Source: an uncultured Colwellia sp.
GTDB lineage: Bacteria; Pseudomonadota; Gammaproteobacteria; Enterobacterales; Alteromonadaceae
NCBI GenBank assembly: GCA_913058245.1
Contig: CAJXQJ010000007.1
Location: 62,001 to 126,000 of the forward strand
DNA: 64,000 nt
Reading direction: 5' to 3'
Shown: piece after piece, positions 9,896 to 20,396 of the stretch
Numbering within the stretch: position 1 is the first letter of the stretch
How the letters are laid out: every line of letters starts with the position of its first letter
The notes under the pieces: model-generated
Database searches by the model: none
The model's input: the letters and a program-made list of their open reading frames with translations, nothing else
Told to the model about the DNA's origin: nothing
Translations under genes and position numbers: made by a program

Positions 9896-11037
9896 GCATC
9901 ACGTGGCATGCCTTTTTCAACTGAGCGAATAAGGCGTGCGGTTAAACGTAAGTTTTTATCTTGAGACATTTTTTGTAGCTTTAATGCTTGCTGCTCTAGT
10001 GCCCAGTGAATATGTTCGGTGACCATTTCATCTGCACTATTAAGCTTTTCTGTCAGTGCTGCTACGTTTTCTGCTGAATAGTCAGCGTTACCTATTGCGA
10101 CAGCAATATTACGTTGCCAGCAGGAAAAACCAATACGGCGAATAGGTGAACCTTCGGTTTTATTTAGAAAGCTTGCTTCGTCCCAGGAAAATAATGTCAG
10201 TAGGGCAATATTGTCTAAGTTTTGTCTTGGTTTAAAATCATCTTCACTGCCAAGCTTGGCAAATTTATTCCATGGACAAATTAATTGGCAATCGTCACAA
10301 CCATAAATTCGATTACCAATTAGCGCTCGATACTCAATTGGAATGGCTTCTCTTAACTCGATGGTGAGATAAGAAATACAGCGCCTTGCATCAACAACAT
10401 AAGGCTCCACAATAGCTTGAGTTGGGCAAATTTTAATGCAAGCAATACAACTGCCACAGTCGTTTTCAGGTTTTTTATCCGCAATTAAGGGCAAATCAAC
10501 TAATAGCTCCCCCAAGAAGAACCAAGAGCCTGCCTGCTTGTTTATCAATAGTGAGTGCTTGCCAACCCATCCTAGTCCTGCTTTTTCTGCCAAAGGTCTT
10601 TCTAGAATAGGGGCAGAATCGACAAACGGACGGTAGTTAAATGTTTGACAATGTTCTTTAATTTTTTCACCTAACTGCTTTAAGCGCTTACGCATCAACT
10701 TGTGGTAATCTCGACCTAATGCATAACGGCTAATATAAGCATGGTCACGATTTTTCAAAATACGAGCGAATTTTGCATCTGTAGGTAAATAATCCATGCG
10801 AACACTAATGACATTGAGTGTGCCTTCAACAAGCTCTTTTGCGCGAGCACGCATAAGACCATGACGGGCCATATAATCCATATTGCCATGGTAATTATTT
10901 TCCAACCAGCGGCTCAGTGCTGCTTCGTGTGCTGACAAGTCGACATCAGATATTCCTACTTGTGAAAAACCAAGTTCTTGGCCCCAAAGCTTGATTTTTT
11001 CTGTTAATTCTTGATAGTTAATAGCAGGAGTTGTCAT
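9892..11037 (-). CDS. queG: Epoxyqueuosine reductase
   Basis: Catalyses the last step of queuosine synthesis in tRNA, reducing epoxyqueuosine with cobalamin and two [4Fe-4S] clusters. The clusters' ligands are visible as CGSCIACIKICP and CDDCQLICP. The active-site region EKAGLGWVGKHSLLI and a C-terminal HEAT-like tail are present. The start at 11037 gives MTTPAINYQELTEKIKLWG, matching family N-termini, with 381 residues against about 379 in E. coli. The longer in-frame ATG at 11091 would run into the divergent nnr gene. The two starts are only 35 bp apart, so their promoters must overlap. Confidence 0.96.
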   Translation of the reverse strand: MTTPAINYQELTEKIKLWGQELGFSQVGISDVDLSAHEAALSRWLENNYHGNMDYMARHGLMRARAKELVEGTLNVISVRMDYLPTDAKFARILKNRDHAYISRYALGRDYHKLMRKRLKQLGEKIKEHCQTFNYRPFVDSAPILERPLAEKAGLGWVGKHSLLINKQAGSWFFLGELLVDLPLIADKKPENDCGSCIACIKICPTQAIVEPYVVDARRCISYLTIELREAIPIEYRALIGNRIYGCDDCQLICPWNKFAKLGSEDDFKPRQNLDNIALLTLFSWDEASFLNKTEGSPIRRIGFSCWQRNIAVAIGNADYSAENVAALTEKLNSADEMVTEHIHWALEQQALKLQKMSQDKNLRLTARLIRSVEKGMPRDA

Positions 11038-11072
11038 ATTTGCAGATACTAGCGCAATAAGGTGATAAAACA

Positions 11073-12593
11073 ATGCCAGCGAGTTTACCACATCAGGCTT
11101 ATAAGGTTAATCAACTACAACAATACGAAGCTGATGCGGCGCAAGCTATTGGTCTTAATTTATATCAATTGATGGAACGTGCAGGTACGGCAGTATTTAA
11201 TAATATTCGTCAATATTATCCATCAGCGCACCGGATATTAGTTATTGCTGGCAAAGGAAATAATGGAGGTGACGGTTATATAGTTGCTCGGCTTGCACAC
11301 CAAGCAGGTATCAATGTCAAAGTGGTTGTTGATGCTAAGCGAGAACAAATCCAAGGGGATGCTCTACAAGCCTTGAAGTTTTTAGAGCAATGCTCAGTTG
11401 CTATCTACTTTGATTTGTCGACTGCGAAAAAAGTCGACTTTATAGCTGATTATCAAGGAGAGTTGATTGTTGATTGCCTATTCGGTATTGGTTTTCGTGG
11501 TGAGCTTTCACCAGCGTTAATTACCTTAATTGAGGCGATTAATAATAAGAATTGTCTTCGTGTGGCCGTTGATGTGCCGTCAGGATTAAATGCAGACTTA
11601 GGTGTTGTAACCCCAACTGCGGTCAAAGCAGATTTAACCATTACCCTTATTGCTTATAAACAAGGTTTGTTAACAGGGCAAGCGGCAAACTATGTTGGCG
11701 AGTTAGTCTTAGAAACTTTGGCAATAAATACTGCTTTTGCACAATTGCAATCAGCTGAGTGCTTTCGTCAAAATACTGATTCTCTACCTCTTTTGCGTAA
11801 GCGATTGCCAGCCAGTCATAAGGGCAGTATTGGTATGATGTTAGCTGTCGGCGGTGATAGCACTTTCACCGGCGCGATCTGTTTAACATGTGAAGTGGCT
11901 TTGCGTGCGGGGGCGGCATTAGTGAGTGTTTGTTGCCATGAATACTCGCGTAATATCTTATTGTCACGCCAGCCAGAGCTTATGGTTGTTGCAAATTGCT
12001 CACAAACATTAGCATCCACAAGTGTACTGGCAAAAGTTAAATCTGTGGTGTTAGGGCCTGGCTTAGGACGAGGAGCTTGGTCTGAACAGCTTTTTAATAC
12101 TGTGATTAATTTGTCTCAGGCTAAAGTTATTGATGCTGATGCATTGTATTTTCTTGCTCAACAGCCGATTTTTTCTAATAACTGGGTTTTAACTCCTCAC
12201 CCGGGGGAAGCCGCTGCTTTGCTTAATTGCAGCGTAGCGGAAGTTGAACTTGATCGTTTTTTTGCCGTCAGAGAAATAGCAAAGCGTTATGGCGGTATAT
12301 GCGTGTTAAAAGGTGCCGGAACACTCATTTCAGATGGCACAACTATTTGGGTTAACACCACTGGGAATGCCGGTATGACCAGTGGCGGCATGGGGGATGT
12401 TTTAAGTGGTATTATTGGTGCGTTAATTTTGCAAACCACGGATTTATTCCAAGCGGCTCGTCTTGGTGTCTATATTCATGGCCGTGCAGCTGATATTATT
12501 GCCAAAAAGCATGGGCAAATTGGTATACTTGCTAGTGATCTTTACCCTGAAGTGCAGCGCTTGATTAATAATGAGAGTAGCCTCAGAGGATGA
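11073..12593 (+). CDS. nnr: Bifunctional NAD(P)H-hydrate repair enzyme (epimerase + dehydratase)
   Basis: Repairs hydrated NAD(P)H. The N-terminal epimerase domain (YjeF_N, about residues 1-215) shows GKGNNGGDG. The C-terminal ADP-dependent dehydratase domain, ribokinase-like, shows GPGLGRG, LTPHPGEAAALL and GNAGMTSGGMGDVLSG. 506 residues is the full fused length. The gene starts the rightward run nnr-tsaE-amiB-mutL-miaA-hfq, the well-known yjeF locus. Confidence 0.96.
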   Translation: MPASLPHQAYKVNQLQQYEADAAQAIGLNLYQLMERAGTAVFNNIRQYYPSAHRILVIAGKGNNGGDGYIVARLAHQAGINVKVVVDAKREQIQGDALQALKFLEQCSVAIYFDLSTAKKVDFIADYQGELIVDCLFGIGFRGELSPALITLIEAINNKNCLRVAVDVPSGLNADLGVVTPTAVKADLTITLIAYKQGLLTGQAANYVGELVLETLAINTAFAQLQSAECFRQNTDSLPLLRKRLPASHKGSIGMMLAVGGDSTFTGAICLTCEVALRAGAALVSVCCHEYSRNILLSRQPELMVVANCSQTLASTSVLAKVKSVVLGPGLGRGAWSEQLFNTVINLSQAKVIDADALYFLAQQPIFSNNWVLTPHPGEAAALLNCSVAEVELDRFFAVREIAKRYGGICVLKGAGTLISDGTTIWVNTTGNAGMTSGGMGDVLSGIIGALILQTTDLFQAARLGVYIHGRAADIIAKKHGQIGILASDLYPEVQRLINNESSLRG

Positions 12594-12636
12594 AAATATC
12601 AGAATGGCAGTAATAAACAAAAAGTAACAATGACTA

Positions 12637-13116
12637 ATGAATAATTTTGTAACAAAGCAAAGTTTTATTTTGGTGGATGAAACAGCCACTATCGCAATGG
12701 GCAAACGTATCGCTGATATTGTAAAATCAGATTTAAATCAGGGTATAGTTGTTTATCTTAACGGTGATTTAGGGGCCGGGAAAACAACATTGACTCGTGG
12801 GTTTGTTCAAGGCATGGGGCATAATGGTAATGTTAAAAGTCCAACTTACACATTAGTAGAACCCTACGAACTGCAAGATTGGCAAGTGTATCATTTTGAT
12901 TTGTATCGACTCGCTGATCCGGAAGAATTAGAGTATATGGGAATTAGAGATTATTTTAATAGCCGTAGTTGTAGTTTCATTGAATGGCCGGAAAAAGGTC
13001 AAGGAATGATAGCTGCTGCAGATTTGGTCATTGATCTTGCTTATCATGATGAGCAGCGTTCTATTACTATAAAGTCAGCAACTGCGATTGGGCAAAAACT
13101 AGTACAAGCAATTTGA
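12637..13116 (+). CDS. tsaE: tRNA t6A biosynthesis ATPase TsaE
   Basis: ATPase partner of the TsaB-TsaD complex that makes N6-threonylcarbamoyladenosine at position 37 of ANN-decoding tRNAs. The Walker A is GDLGAGKTTLTRGF (about residues 46-59), followed by the family's SPTYTLVEPY and HFDLYRL segments and the FIEWPEKG motif. 159 residues is typical. It lies 43 bp after nnr, in the conserved order. Confidence 0.96.
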   Translation: MNNFVTKQSFILVDETATIAMGKRIADIVKSDLNQGIVVYLNGDLGAGKTTLTRGFVQGMGHNGNVKSPTYTLVEPYELQDWQVYHFDLYRLADPEELEYMGIRDYFNSRSCSFIEWPEKGQGMIAAADLVIDLAYHDEQRSITIKSATAIGQKLVQAI

Positions 13117-13220
13117 TCGGCATGTTTGGTACGGTGTGCTAAGCAGTTGCCATTGCCATAGTTTAGAAAAATAATAAGAATAAAGCCCAAAAAGGGTTAA
13201 GTTAAGGGGAATGAATTAAA

Positions 13221-14540
13221 ATGCGTTTTAATAAGCTCGCGCTATATTTAGTGACCATTTCCATGCTTTGGCTTGGAATGACCACGTACGCTAGCGCCGC
13301 TAATACAATTAAAAATGTCAGGGTTTGGCCGGCACCAGAAAATACTCGTGTCGTTTTTGATCTAAGCCAGAAGCCAGACTTTAAATATTTTTCATTAACA
13401 TCCCCCAATCGATTAGTGATTGATTTTAAAAACAGTAAGAATATTGCCGCATTGAAATCTGCATTAAAAAAAGATAAACGGGTAACTAAAATCCGCTCAA
13501 GTGGCTCCAAGAAAAAAGGCACTACACGTCTAGTCTTAGAACTCGCTGAAAGTTACCGAGTTTCAGTATTTCCACTTGCACCAGCAGGGCAATATGGTGA
13601 CCGTTTAGTTATTGATCTATACGATAAAAAAAGTAAAGTAATTGCTAAACATGACAATAGTAAAGGTAAGCGCGACATTGTCGTGGCGATCGTTGCTGGT
13701 CACGGTGGTGACGATCCAGGTTCTATTGGTGCAGCCGGCACTTATGAAAAAAAAGTTACGCTAAATATTGCCAAAAAACTGGCAAAACTAATCAATCGTA
13801 AAAAAGGCTTAAAAGCGGTCATGATACGCAGTGGTGATTACTACGTTAGCCATGACCGCAAGCCCAGGTTAGCACGTAAAAATAAAGCGGATTTATTAAT
13901 CTCTATTCATGCTGATGCTTTTACTTCCCCTAAGCCTAGCGGTGCCTCGGTACTTGTGCAATCAACTCGTCGAGCCGATTCAGAGTTCGCCCGTTGGATT
14001 CAAAATAGAGAGAAAAACTCCGAGTTATTAGGTGGTGCGGGCGAAACCATTAAAAAAACCAAAGATGATAATTTAGCAATTGCGCTGGCTGATATGAAAA
14101 AAGAGTACACTATGGCCAGCAGTTATAATTTTGCTGAGCATGTTGTCAAACAGCTGAAAAAAGTGACTAAACTGCATAAGAAAAAGCCGGAGCGTTTAAG
14201 CTTAGCGGTATTAAAATCATCAGATATTCCATCGGTATTAATTGAAACGGGTTTTATTTCCAATCCGCAAGAAGAGAAACGCTTAAACAATCCTGCTCAT
14301 CAACAAAAATTGGCGAAAGCGATTTATACAGCAGTAAATAATTATTTCTCTCGCAACCCACCTGATGGTAGTTTGTTTGCTGCTAATCGCACTCGCGAAC
14401 ATAAAGTTAGCCGTGGAGAGTCGCTTTCTGTTGTTGCACAACGTTATAAAATAAGTGTTCGTCAGTTAAAATCAGCAAATAATTTAAAATCTAATGTGGT
14501 TAGAATAGGCCAAACATTAAAGATTCCACAGGCAGATTAA
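13221..14540 (+). CDS. amiB: Periplasmic N-acetylmuramoyl-L-alanine amidase (AMIN-Amidase_3-LysM)
   Basis: Cleaves peptide stems from septal peptidoglycan during daughter-cell separation. It has a signal peptide at about 1-27 (ending near ASA), an AMIN targeting domain at about 30-125 and a zinc-dependent Amidase_3 domain. The amidase domain includes [13 protein letters not shown] (His ligand), a downstream Glu, SIHADA and [11 protein letters not shown]-terminal LysM repeat at about 393-437 ([16 protein letters not shown]) completes it. 439 residues. The amiB name rests on position next to mutL and on the LysM. The enzyme would be expected to need EnvC/NlpD-type activators. Confidence 0.93.
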   Translation: MRFNKLALYLVTISMLWLGMTTYASAANTIKNVRVWPAPENTRVVFDLSQKPDFKYFSLTSPNRLVIDFKNSKNIAALKSALKKDKRVTKIRSSGSKKKGTTRLVLELAESYRVSVFPLAPAGQYGDRLVIDLYDKKSKVIAKHDNSKGKRDIVVAIVAGHGGDDPGSIGAAGTYEKKVTLNIAKKLAKLINRKKGLKAVMIRSGDYYVSHDRKPRLARKNKADLLISIHADAFTSPKPSGASVLVQSTRRADSEFARWIQNREKNSELLGGAGETIKKTKDDNLAIALADMKKEYTMASSYNFAEHVVKQLKKVTKLHKKKPERLSLAVLKSSDIPSVLIETGFISNPQEEKRLNNPAHQQKLAKAIYTAVNNYFSRNPPDGSLFAANRTREHKVSRGESLSVVAQRYKISVRQLKSANNLKSNVVRIGQTLKIPQAD

Positions 14541-14547
14541 TTCACTT

Positions 14548-16506
14548 ATGACTATTGCAATATTACCCGCACGCCTTGCCAATCAAATTGCTGCTGGTGA
14601 GGTGGTTGAGCGTCCAGCGTCAGTTGTGAAGGAATTAATCGAAAATAGTTTAGATGCCGGCGCGACAAATATTCGAATTGATATCGAAAAAGGTGGCGCT
14701 AAACGTATTCGCATTGTTGATAACGGTAAGGGCATTGCTAAAGATGAGTTAGGCTTAGCACTGAGCCGCCATGCTACCAGTAAAATCAAAGATCTTAATG
14801 ATCTTGAAGCGATTAGTAGCCTAGGGTTTCGTGGTGAAGCGTTAGCTAGTATCAGCTCTGTAGCACGTTTAACACTTACCTCTAAGCCCCAACACCAAGA
14901 AGCAGCATGGCAAGCTAATGCCGAAGGTCGAGATATGGCGGTTACGGTAAATCCAGCTGCACATCCTGACGGCACTACTATTGATGTTTGTGATTTATTT
15001 TTTAATACTCCTGCTAGGCGAAAATTTCTGCGCACAGAAAAAACCGAGTTTGGGCATATTGAGGAAGTCATCAAGCGTATTGCGTTAGCACGATTTGATG
15101 TCAGTTTTGTGCTAACTCACAATCAAAAGATTATTAAACAATTTCGATTGGCAAATTCAGCTGCACAGCGTAGTAAACGCGTAGCCCAAATTTGTGGACA
15201 GAAATTTATTGATAATGCTCTTGAAGTTGATTGTCAGCATGATGCTTTTCATCTATTTGGTTGGATAGCACAGCCGAGCTTTTATCGCAGTCAAAATGAC
15301 CTTTGCTATAGTTATGTTAATGGTCGTATGATGCGCGATAAACTTATTAATCATGCTATTCGTCAGGCTTATGCAGATTTATTACCAAATGATAGCTACC
15401 CAGCGTTTGTCTTGTTTCTTGAGCTAGACTTTCAAGAAGTTGATGTTAATGTGCACCCGGCAAAGCATGAGGTAAGATTTCATCAGGGCCGTTATGTTCA
15501 TGATTTTATTTACTCCGTTTGCCAGCAGGCGTTAATGGCGGCGCATGAGCCAGAATTAATGGTTGATAACAGCACTGGTGAAGTATTTGCCAGTGATGAA
15601 AATAATGCAAATACCCAAAGTAATATTGACACTTCTTTTGTAACACCTTTAAAACCCACTTCGGTATGCACAAGTGTTTCAGAGCCCTCATCTTTGTATC
15701 ATGAGCAAGGTGGAACTGTGCATGCAATAGCTCGTACGGAAAATACGAGTCGTGATTTTGAAAAACAAGCGCCTACATCATATGGAGCAAACCCCGCTTC
15801 GTCATATAGTAGTAAAGTTAATCCAAATGCCAGTAAAGCCTATAGCGACCTAATGACGCCATTGGTGGGTAATGAAGTAGTTGAACAGGCTCAACACCAG
15901 CCAAAAGTAAGCTCAACAAATAGTGAATTAATAACTAACGACACTGAAGCTAAAATTTTATTTTGGCAAGCACCACATTATGTAGTATTTGTGCAGCAGC
16001 AACAGTTAAGACTGCTATCAGTAGAAAAATTAGAATTATTCACAAAATTACAGGTTGTGAAACAGCGTTGGCATGAGAAGTTTGTTTCTCAGCCATTGTT
16101 ATTGCCCATAAAAATTGTAGTTAGTGAAAAAGTTGCCGAATTTGTTTCGTTAAACCAAACGCAATTTCAATTTATAGGTATGGAAATACAGCTGTTAAAT
16201 AAAACAACAATTCAAATTCGCCAATTTCCGGCATTATTAAGAAATCAAAATGTTGCAAGTAGTTTTGATAGCTTAATTAATCACTTACAAGTTGATAGCG
16301 ACCATGAAGTGCATTCTGAAATTGATTGGCAAATGGCATTGTCGCACTTGATGTTGACCGAAAGCTCGACTCAAGAACAAGCATTACAAGTATGGCGTAA
16401 TGCCGAAAGTCAGTTTAAATGTCAATTTGAACAGCAACTACGCTTGAATTCTGTTGCTATCGACCTTACATCGTCTATAAGCCAATTAGTAAATAAACAT
16501 AATTAA
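14548..16506 (+). CDS. mutL: DNA mismatch repair protein MutL
   Basis: Links MutS mismatch recognition to strand incision and excision. The N-terminal GHKL ATPase is clear: [21 protein letters not shown], the DAGA segment, [16 protein letters not shown] and NTPARRKFL. The C-terminal dimerisation domain occupies about 450-652 after a low-complexity linker. I do not see the DQHAAHER-like endonuclease motif of methyl-independent MutLs, so it resembles the E. coli type. It begins 7 bp after amiB. Confidence 0.97.
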   Translation: MTIAILPARLANQIAAGEVVERPASVVKELIENSLDAGATNIRIDIEKGGAKRIRIVDNGKGIAKDELGLALSRHATSKIKDLNDLEAISSLGFRGEALASISSVARLTLTSKPQHQEAAWQANAEGRDMAVTVNPAAHPDGTTIDVCDLFFNTPARRKFLRTEKTEFGHIEEVIKRIALARFDVSFVLTHNQKIIKQFRLANSAAQRSKRVAQICGQKFIDNALEVDCQHDAFHLFGWIAQPSFYRSQNDLCYSYVNGRMMRDKLINHAIRQAYADLLPNDSYPAFVLFLELDFQEVDVNVHPAKHEVRFHQGRYVHDFIYSVCQQALMAAHEPELMVDNSTGEVFASDENNANTQSNIDTSFVTPLKPTSVCTSVSEPSSLYHEQGGTVHAIARTENTSRDFEKQAPTSYGANPASSYSSKVNPNASKAYSDLMTPLVGNEVVEQAQHQPKVSSTNSELITNDTEAKILFWQAPHYVVFVQQQQLRLLSVEKLELFTKLQVVKQRWHEKFVSQPLLLPIKIVVSEKVAEFVSLNQTQFQFIGMEIQLLNKTTIQIRQFPALLRNQNVASSFDSLINHLQVDSDHEVHSEIDWQMALSHLMLTESSTQEQALQVWRNAESQFKCQFEQQLRLNSVAIDLTSSISQLVNKHN

Positions 16507-17463
16507 ATGACCGACGTTGTAAATCTTAAGAATGTTGAATTTTCAGAGCCTCCTGTTATTTGTTTAATGGGTCCAACAGCATCTGGAAAAACAGCATTAG
16601 CTATGGCGCTATACGATACGTTGCCATGCGATATTATCAGCGTAGATTCGGCGTTAGTATTTAAAGGTATGGATATTGGCACAGCCAAGCCAACGGCTGA
16701 AGAATTAGAAAAGTACCCGCATCAATTAATTGATATTCGTGATCCTGCAGAAAGTTATTCTGCGGCTGACTTTTGTCATGACGCCTTAAAAGCGATAGCA
16801 AAGAGTCGTGCTAATGGTCGAATTCCGCTGTTAGTAGGCGGTACCATGATGTATTTCAAAAGCTTGATTGATGGAATTTCACCATTGCCTGAAGCTGATG
16901 CTGAAATTAGAAAAAATATTGAAGCAGAAGCCCAACAAAACGGTTGGGCAGCAATGCATGAGCAGTTAGCCGGTTTTGACCCTATTTCAGCAGCACGTAT
17001 TCATCAGAATGACCCGCAGCGGATAGCGCGTGCGATAGAGGTGTATCGAAAAACAGGTCAAACTTTGACACAATTGACCGAAATAAAAGGTGATAAAGTC
17101 AGCGGAAATGTTTTACAGTTTGCTATAGCACCAAAAGAACGTAGTGATTTGCATGCGAGAATAGAGTTACGCTTTGAGCAAATGATAGCGCAAAACTTCA
17201 AACAAGAAGTTATGGCTTTAAAAGCAAGAGATGATTTACATCATGATTTACCCGCAATTCGTTGTGTAGGATATCGTCAGATGTGGCAACATTTACAAGG
17301 TGAATGTGACCATGACGAAATGGTTTTCAAAGGCATTTGTGCCACACGGCAATTGGCAAAGCGGCAATTGACCTGGTTACGTAGTTGGCAAGATTTGCAC
17401 TGGTTGCATATGGAAGATGAAAATAATTTACAAGTTATTTTATCTGCAGTAAGCAAACTTTAA
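16507..17463 (+). CDS. miaA: tRNA dimethylallyltransferase
   Basis: Transfers a dimethylallyl group to A37 of UNN-decoding tRNAs. It has P-loop GPTASGKT near residue 22, the [16 protein letters not shown] catalytic segment, and the conserved [13 protein letters not shown] with [12 protein letters not shown] towards the C-terminus. 318 residues. Its ATG directly abuts the mutL stop codon, so translation is probably coupled. A TATAAT hexamer just after the gene (17472-17477) may belong to a promoter for hfq. Confidence 0.97.
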   Translation: MTDVVNLKNVEFSEPPVICLMGPTASGKTALAMALYDTLPCDIISVDSALVFKGMDIGTAKPTAEELEKYPHQLIDIRDPAESYSAADFCHDALKAIAKSRANGRIPLLVGGTMMYFKSLIDGISPLPEADAEIRKNIEAEAQQNGWAAMHEQLAGFDPISAARIHQNDPQRIARAIEVYRKTGQTLTQLTEIKGDKVSGNVLQFAIAPKERSDLHARIELRFEQMIAQNFKQEVMALKARDDLHHDLPAIRCVGYRQMWQHLQGECDHDEMVFKGICATRQLAKRQLTWLRSWQDLHWLHMEDENNLQVILSAVSKL

Positions 17464-17582
17464 ACATTGATGTATAATTAATTTAGTTGTGCATTAACCA
17501 GCTAGTTTTATTGAATAAATTCAGCAAAACATTTGAAAAGAAAATTTAACTTTTTACTAAAAATAACAAAAGGGGCCAAATA

Positions 17583-17846
17583 ATGGCAAAGGGGCAATCT
17601 TTACAAGACCCATTTTTGAATGCGTTACGTCGTGATCGTATTCCTGTAGCAATTTACTTAGTTAATGGCATTAAACTACAAGGGCAAGTAGAGTCATTTG
17701 ATCAGTTTGTAATTTTACTTAAAAATACCGTGAGTCAAATGGTATATAAACATGCTATTTCTACGGTAGTGCCTGCACGTGCAGTGTCTACTATGCCTAC
17801 TCCTCAAGCCAACCAGTCTGGCTTTAATCAGGATCAAGAGAATTAA
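17583..17846 (+). CDS. hfq: RNA chaperone Hfq
   Basis: Hexameric Sm-like protein that anneals small RNAs to mRNAs. The 87-residue sequence has the Sm1 region [22 protein letters not shown], the proximal-face VYKHAIST and a short flexible C-terminal tail rich in Gln/Asn. The tail is shorter than in E. coli, as is common in Alteromonadales. A strong AGGGG ribosome-binding site precedes the ATG. It has a 119-bp leader of its own after miaA and lies 33 bp before hflX. Confidence 0.98.
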   Translation: MAKGQSLQDPFLNALRRDRIPVAIYLVNGIKLQGQVESFDQFVILLKNTVSQMVYKHAISTVVPARAVSTMPTPQANQSGFNQDQEN

Positions 17847-17879
17847 TGAATCTAGCTCGTATTGTGTGGAGTCGCTCAT

Positions 17880-19166
17880 TTGTTTGATAGGTATCAAGCA
17901 GGTGAGCAGGCGATACTTGTTCATTTAGATTTCCCAGATGATAACACCCGTGAAGATCTACAAGAATTTGAAATGCTTGTTAGTTCAGCGGGAGTGACTG
18001 CGTTAAATACGGTTACCGGTAAACGTAATACACCACATCCAAAATATTTTGTTGGTACAGGTAAAGCACAAGAAGTTGCTGACGCTGTACGTACGTACAA
18101 CGCTAATGTGGTGTTGTTCAATCACAGTTTATCGCCGTCACAAGAAAAAAACGTGGAAGCATTATGTGAGTGTCGAGTGGTTGATCGTACAACCTTGATA
18201 CTTGATATTTTTGCTCAACGTGCGCGTACTCATGAAGGTAAATTACAAGTTGAACTTGCGCAACTGCGCCATATTAGTACACGGTTAATTCGTGGTTGGA
18301 CGCATTTAGAACGTCAAAAAGGTGGTATAGGTTTACGAGGGCCTGGTGAAACACAGCTCGAAACCGATAGACGTTTACTACATGAGCGCATGGTAAATAT
18401 TCGCCGACGTTTAGAAAAAGTGGAAAAACAAAGGCAGCAGGGGCGAAGAGCGAGAAACCGTGCCGAAATTCCTACTGTGTCTTTAGTGGGGTATACCAAC
18501 GCCGGCAAGTCAACATTATTCAATCATATAACACGTGCAGATGTTTATGCTGCTGACCAGTTATTTGCTACTTTAGATCCAACATTGCGTAAAATTGATG
18601 TTGAGGATGTTGGCCGCGTTATTCTAGCTGACACCGTAGGTTTTATTCGTCATTTACCACATGACTTAGTTGCCGCATTTAAAGCAACGTTAACGGAAAC
18701 CCGCGAAGCAGAGTTGTTATTGCACGTTATCGATATTTCTGATGAACGTCGCAGTGAAAATATTGAACAAGTTGAAGAAGTTTTACAAGAAATTGAAGCG
18801 GGTGATGTACCTCAATTATTAATTTGTAACAAAATAGATTGTTTAGATGATGTTGAGCCTAGAATCGACCGTGATGAGCATGGCTTGCCAATTCGCGTGT
18901 GGTTATCGGCACAACAGGGCATCGGCATTGAGTTATTATTTGAAGCTTTAGCGGAACGCTTAGGCAAGCAAGTAGTCAAACACCTACTGTGTCTGCCGCC
19001 AAGTGCCGGAAAACTTCGAGGTCAACTTTATCAATTAAATTGTATTGCCCAAGAGCATTATGACGAACAAGGCAATTGCTTGGTAGATGTAAAATTACCA
19101 CTGAGAGAGTGGAATCGATTAGTAAAACAAGACGAAGCTGAAATAGAGCACTTTATTCAAACTTAA
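17880..19166 (+). CDS. hflX: Ribosome-associated GTPase HflX
   Basis: GTPase that splits stalled 70S ribosomes. The HflX N-terminal domain is followed by the glycine-rich GGIGLRGPGETQLETDRR segment, a coiled linker, then G1 (GYTNAGKSTLFN), G3 (DTVGFI) and G4 (NKID). I place the start at TTG 17880, giving (M)FDRYQAGEQAILVHL as in E. coli. GGAG at 17868-17871 lies 8 bp upstream. An upstream TTG at 17862 would give six extra residues with no ribosome-binding site. 429 codons including stop. Confidence 0.95.
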   Translation: MFDRYQAGEQAILVHLDFPDDNTREDLQEFEMLVSSAGVTALNTVTGKRNTPHPKYFVGTGKAQEVADAVRTYNANVVLFNHSLSPSQEKNVEALCECRVVDRTTLILDIFAQRARTHEGKLQVELAQLRHISTRLIRGWTHLERQKGGIGLRGPGETQLETDRRLLHERMVNIRRRLEKVEKQRQQGRRARNRAEIPTVSLVGYTNAGKSTLFNHITRADVYAADQLFATLDPTLRKIDVEDVGRVILADTVGFIRHLPHDLVAAFKATLTETREAELLLHVIDISDERRSENIEQVEEVLQEIEAGDVPQLLICNKIDCLDDVEPRIDRDEHGLPIRVWLSAQQGIGIELLFEALAERLGKQVVKHLLCLPPSAGKLRGQLYQLNCIAQEHYDEQGNCLVDVKLPLREWNRLVKQDEAEIEHFIQT

Positions 19167-19247
19167 CAGACTGATATATTAGCCCAAACCTAATGTTTTA
19201 TGCGTATATAGCAGTTTAGGCATTAATTTTTTATAGCGGAGAGTACC

Positions 19248-20393
19248 ATGGCTTGGAATGAACCGGGGAATAACGATAAAGATCCCTGGAAAAATAAAGG
19301 TGGCAAAAATCAAGGTCCACCAGATTTAGACGATTTGTTAAAAGATATCGGCAACAAGTTTGGCGGTGTTTTTGGTGGTAATAAATCAGGTGGCGGTTCT
19401 GGAAAAAGCCTTTCTAGTGTCGGTATTATGGTGCTATTAATTGCGGCTATTTTGGTTTACGCCTTCACTGGCTTCTACACCATTAAAGAAGCTGAGAAAG
19501 GTATTGTATTACGCTTTGGTCAGTACGCAGGCACAGTAGAACCTGGTTTACGTTGGAAGTGGACATTTGTTGAACGCATTATTCCAGTTGATATGCAAAC
19601 CACTCGTGATTTGCCTTCTGCTGGTTTTATGCTGACACAAGATGAAAACGTTGTTCGTGTAGAAATGCAGATCCAGTATCGTGTTGTCGATGCACGTAAC
19701 TATGTATTTAGTGTTACTGATGCTGATGACAGTTTAAGTCAATCACTTGATAGTGCGTTACGTTACGTTATTGGTCATTCGTCAATGGATGATATTTTAA
19801 CAAGTGGACGTGAAGAAGTTCGTCAAGCGGTACGTGTACAGTTAGAAAAAATAATTGAACCATACAACTTAGGTTTGATTATTGTTGATGTTAACTTTAA
19901 AGATGCTCGTCCTCCTGAAGAAGTAAAAGACGCTTTTGATGATGCTATTGCTGCACAAGAAGATGAAGTAAGGTTTTTACGTGAAGCTGAAGCATATGCT
20001 AGAGGAATTGAGCCGCGTGCTCGTGGTCGTGTTAAGCGTTTAGAGCAAGAAGCATTAGCGTATAAATCGCAAACAGTGTTAGATGCGGAAGGTGAAGTGG
20101 CACGCTTTAATAAACTTTTACCGGAATACCAAGCGGCTCCGGAAGTAACGCGCCAACGTATGTATTTAACAGCAATGGAAAAAGTTTACAGTAATACCAG
20201 TAAAGTGATGGTAGATGTTGATGGCGGTAATAACATGATGTATTTGCCACTGGATAAAATTATGCAGCAACAATCAACTGGGCAGCGCGTAATTCAACAA
20301 TCGCTACCAAGTGTAAACCAATTGCCAGCGTCAACGAACAGTGCGCCAGCATTGTCGGGTCGAAGCGATCGATTCAATAGTGGGAGAAATTAA
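19248..20393 (+). CDS. hflK: FtsH modulator HflK (SPFH/prohibitin family)
   Basis: Inner-membrane partner of HflC in the large complex surrounding FtsH protease. It has a Gly/Asn/Lys-rich cytoplasmic N-terminus (1-60), one membrane segment at about 61-81 (VGIMVLLIAAILVYAFTGFY), then the periplasmic SPFH domain and a long helical region. The extended Gln/Ser tail is typical of HflK. Start supported by GGAG 7 bp upstream. It is followed 3 bp later by hflC. Confidence 0.97.
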   Translation: MAWNEPGNNDKDPWKNKGGKNQGPPDLDDLLKDIGNKFGGVFGGNKSGGGSGKSLSSVGIMVLLIAAILVYAFTGFYTIKEAEKGIVLRFGQYAGTVEPGLRWKWTFVERIIPVDMQTTRDLPSAGFMLTQDENVVRVEMQIQYRVVDARNYVFSVTDADDSLSQSLDSALRYVIGHSSMDDILTSGREEVRQAVRVQLEKIIEPYNLGLIIVDVNFKDARPPEEVKDAFDDAIAAQEDEVRFLREAEAYARGIEPRARGRVKRLEQEALAYKSQTVLDAEGEVARFNKLLPEYQAAPEVTRQRMYLTAMEKVYSNTSKVMVDVDGGNNMMYLPLDKIMQQQSTGQRVIQQSLPSVNQLPASTNSAPALSGRSDRFNSGRN

Positions 20394-20396
20394 GCC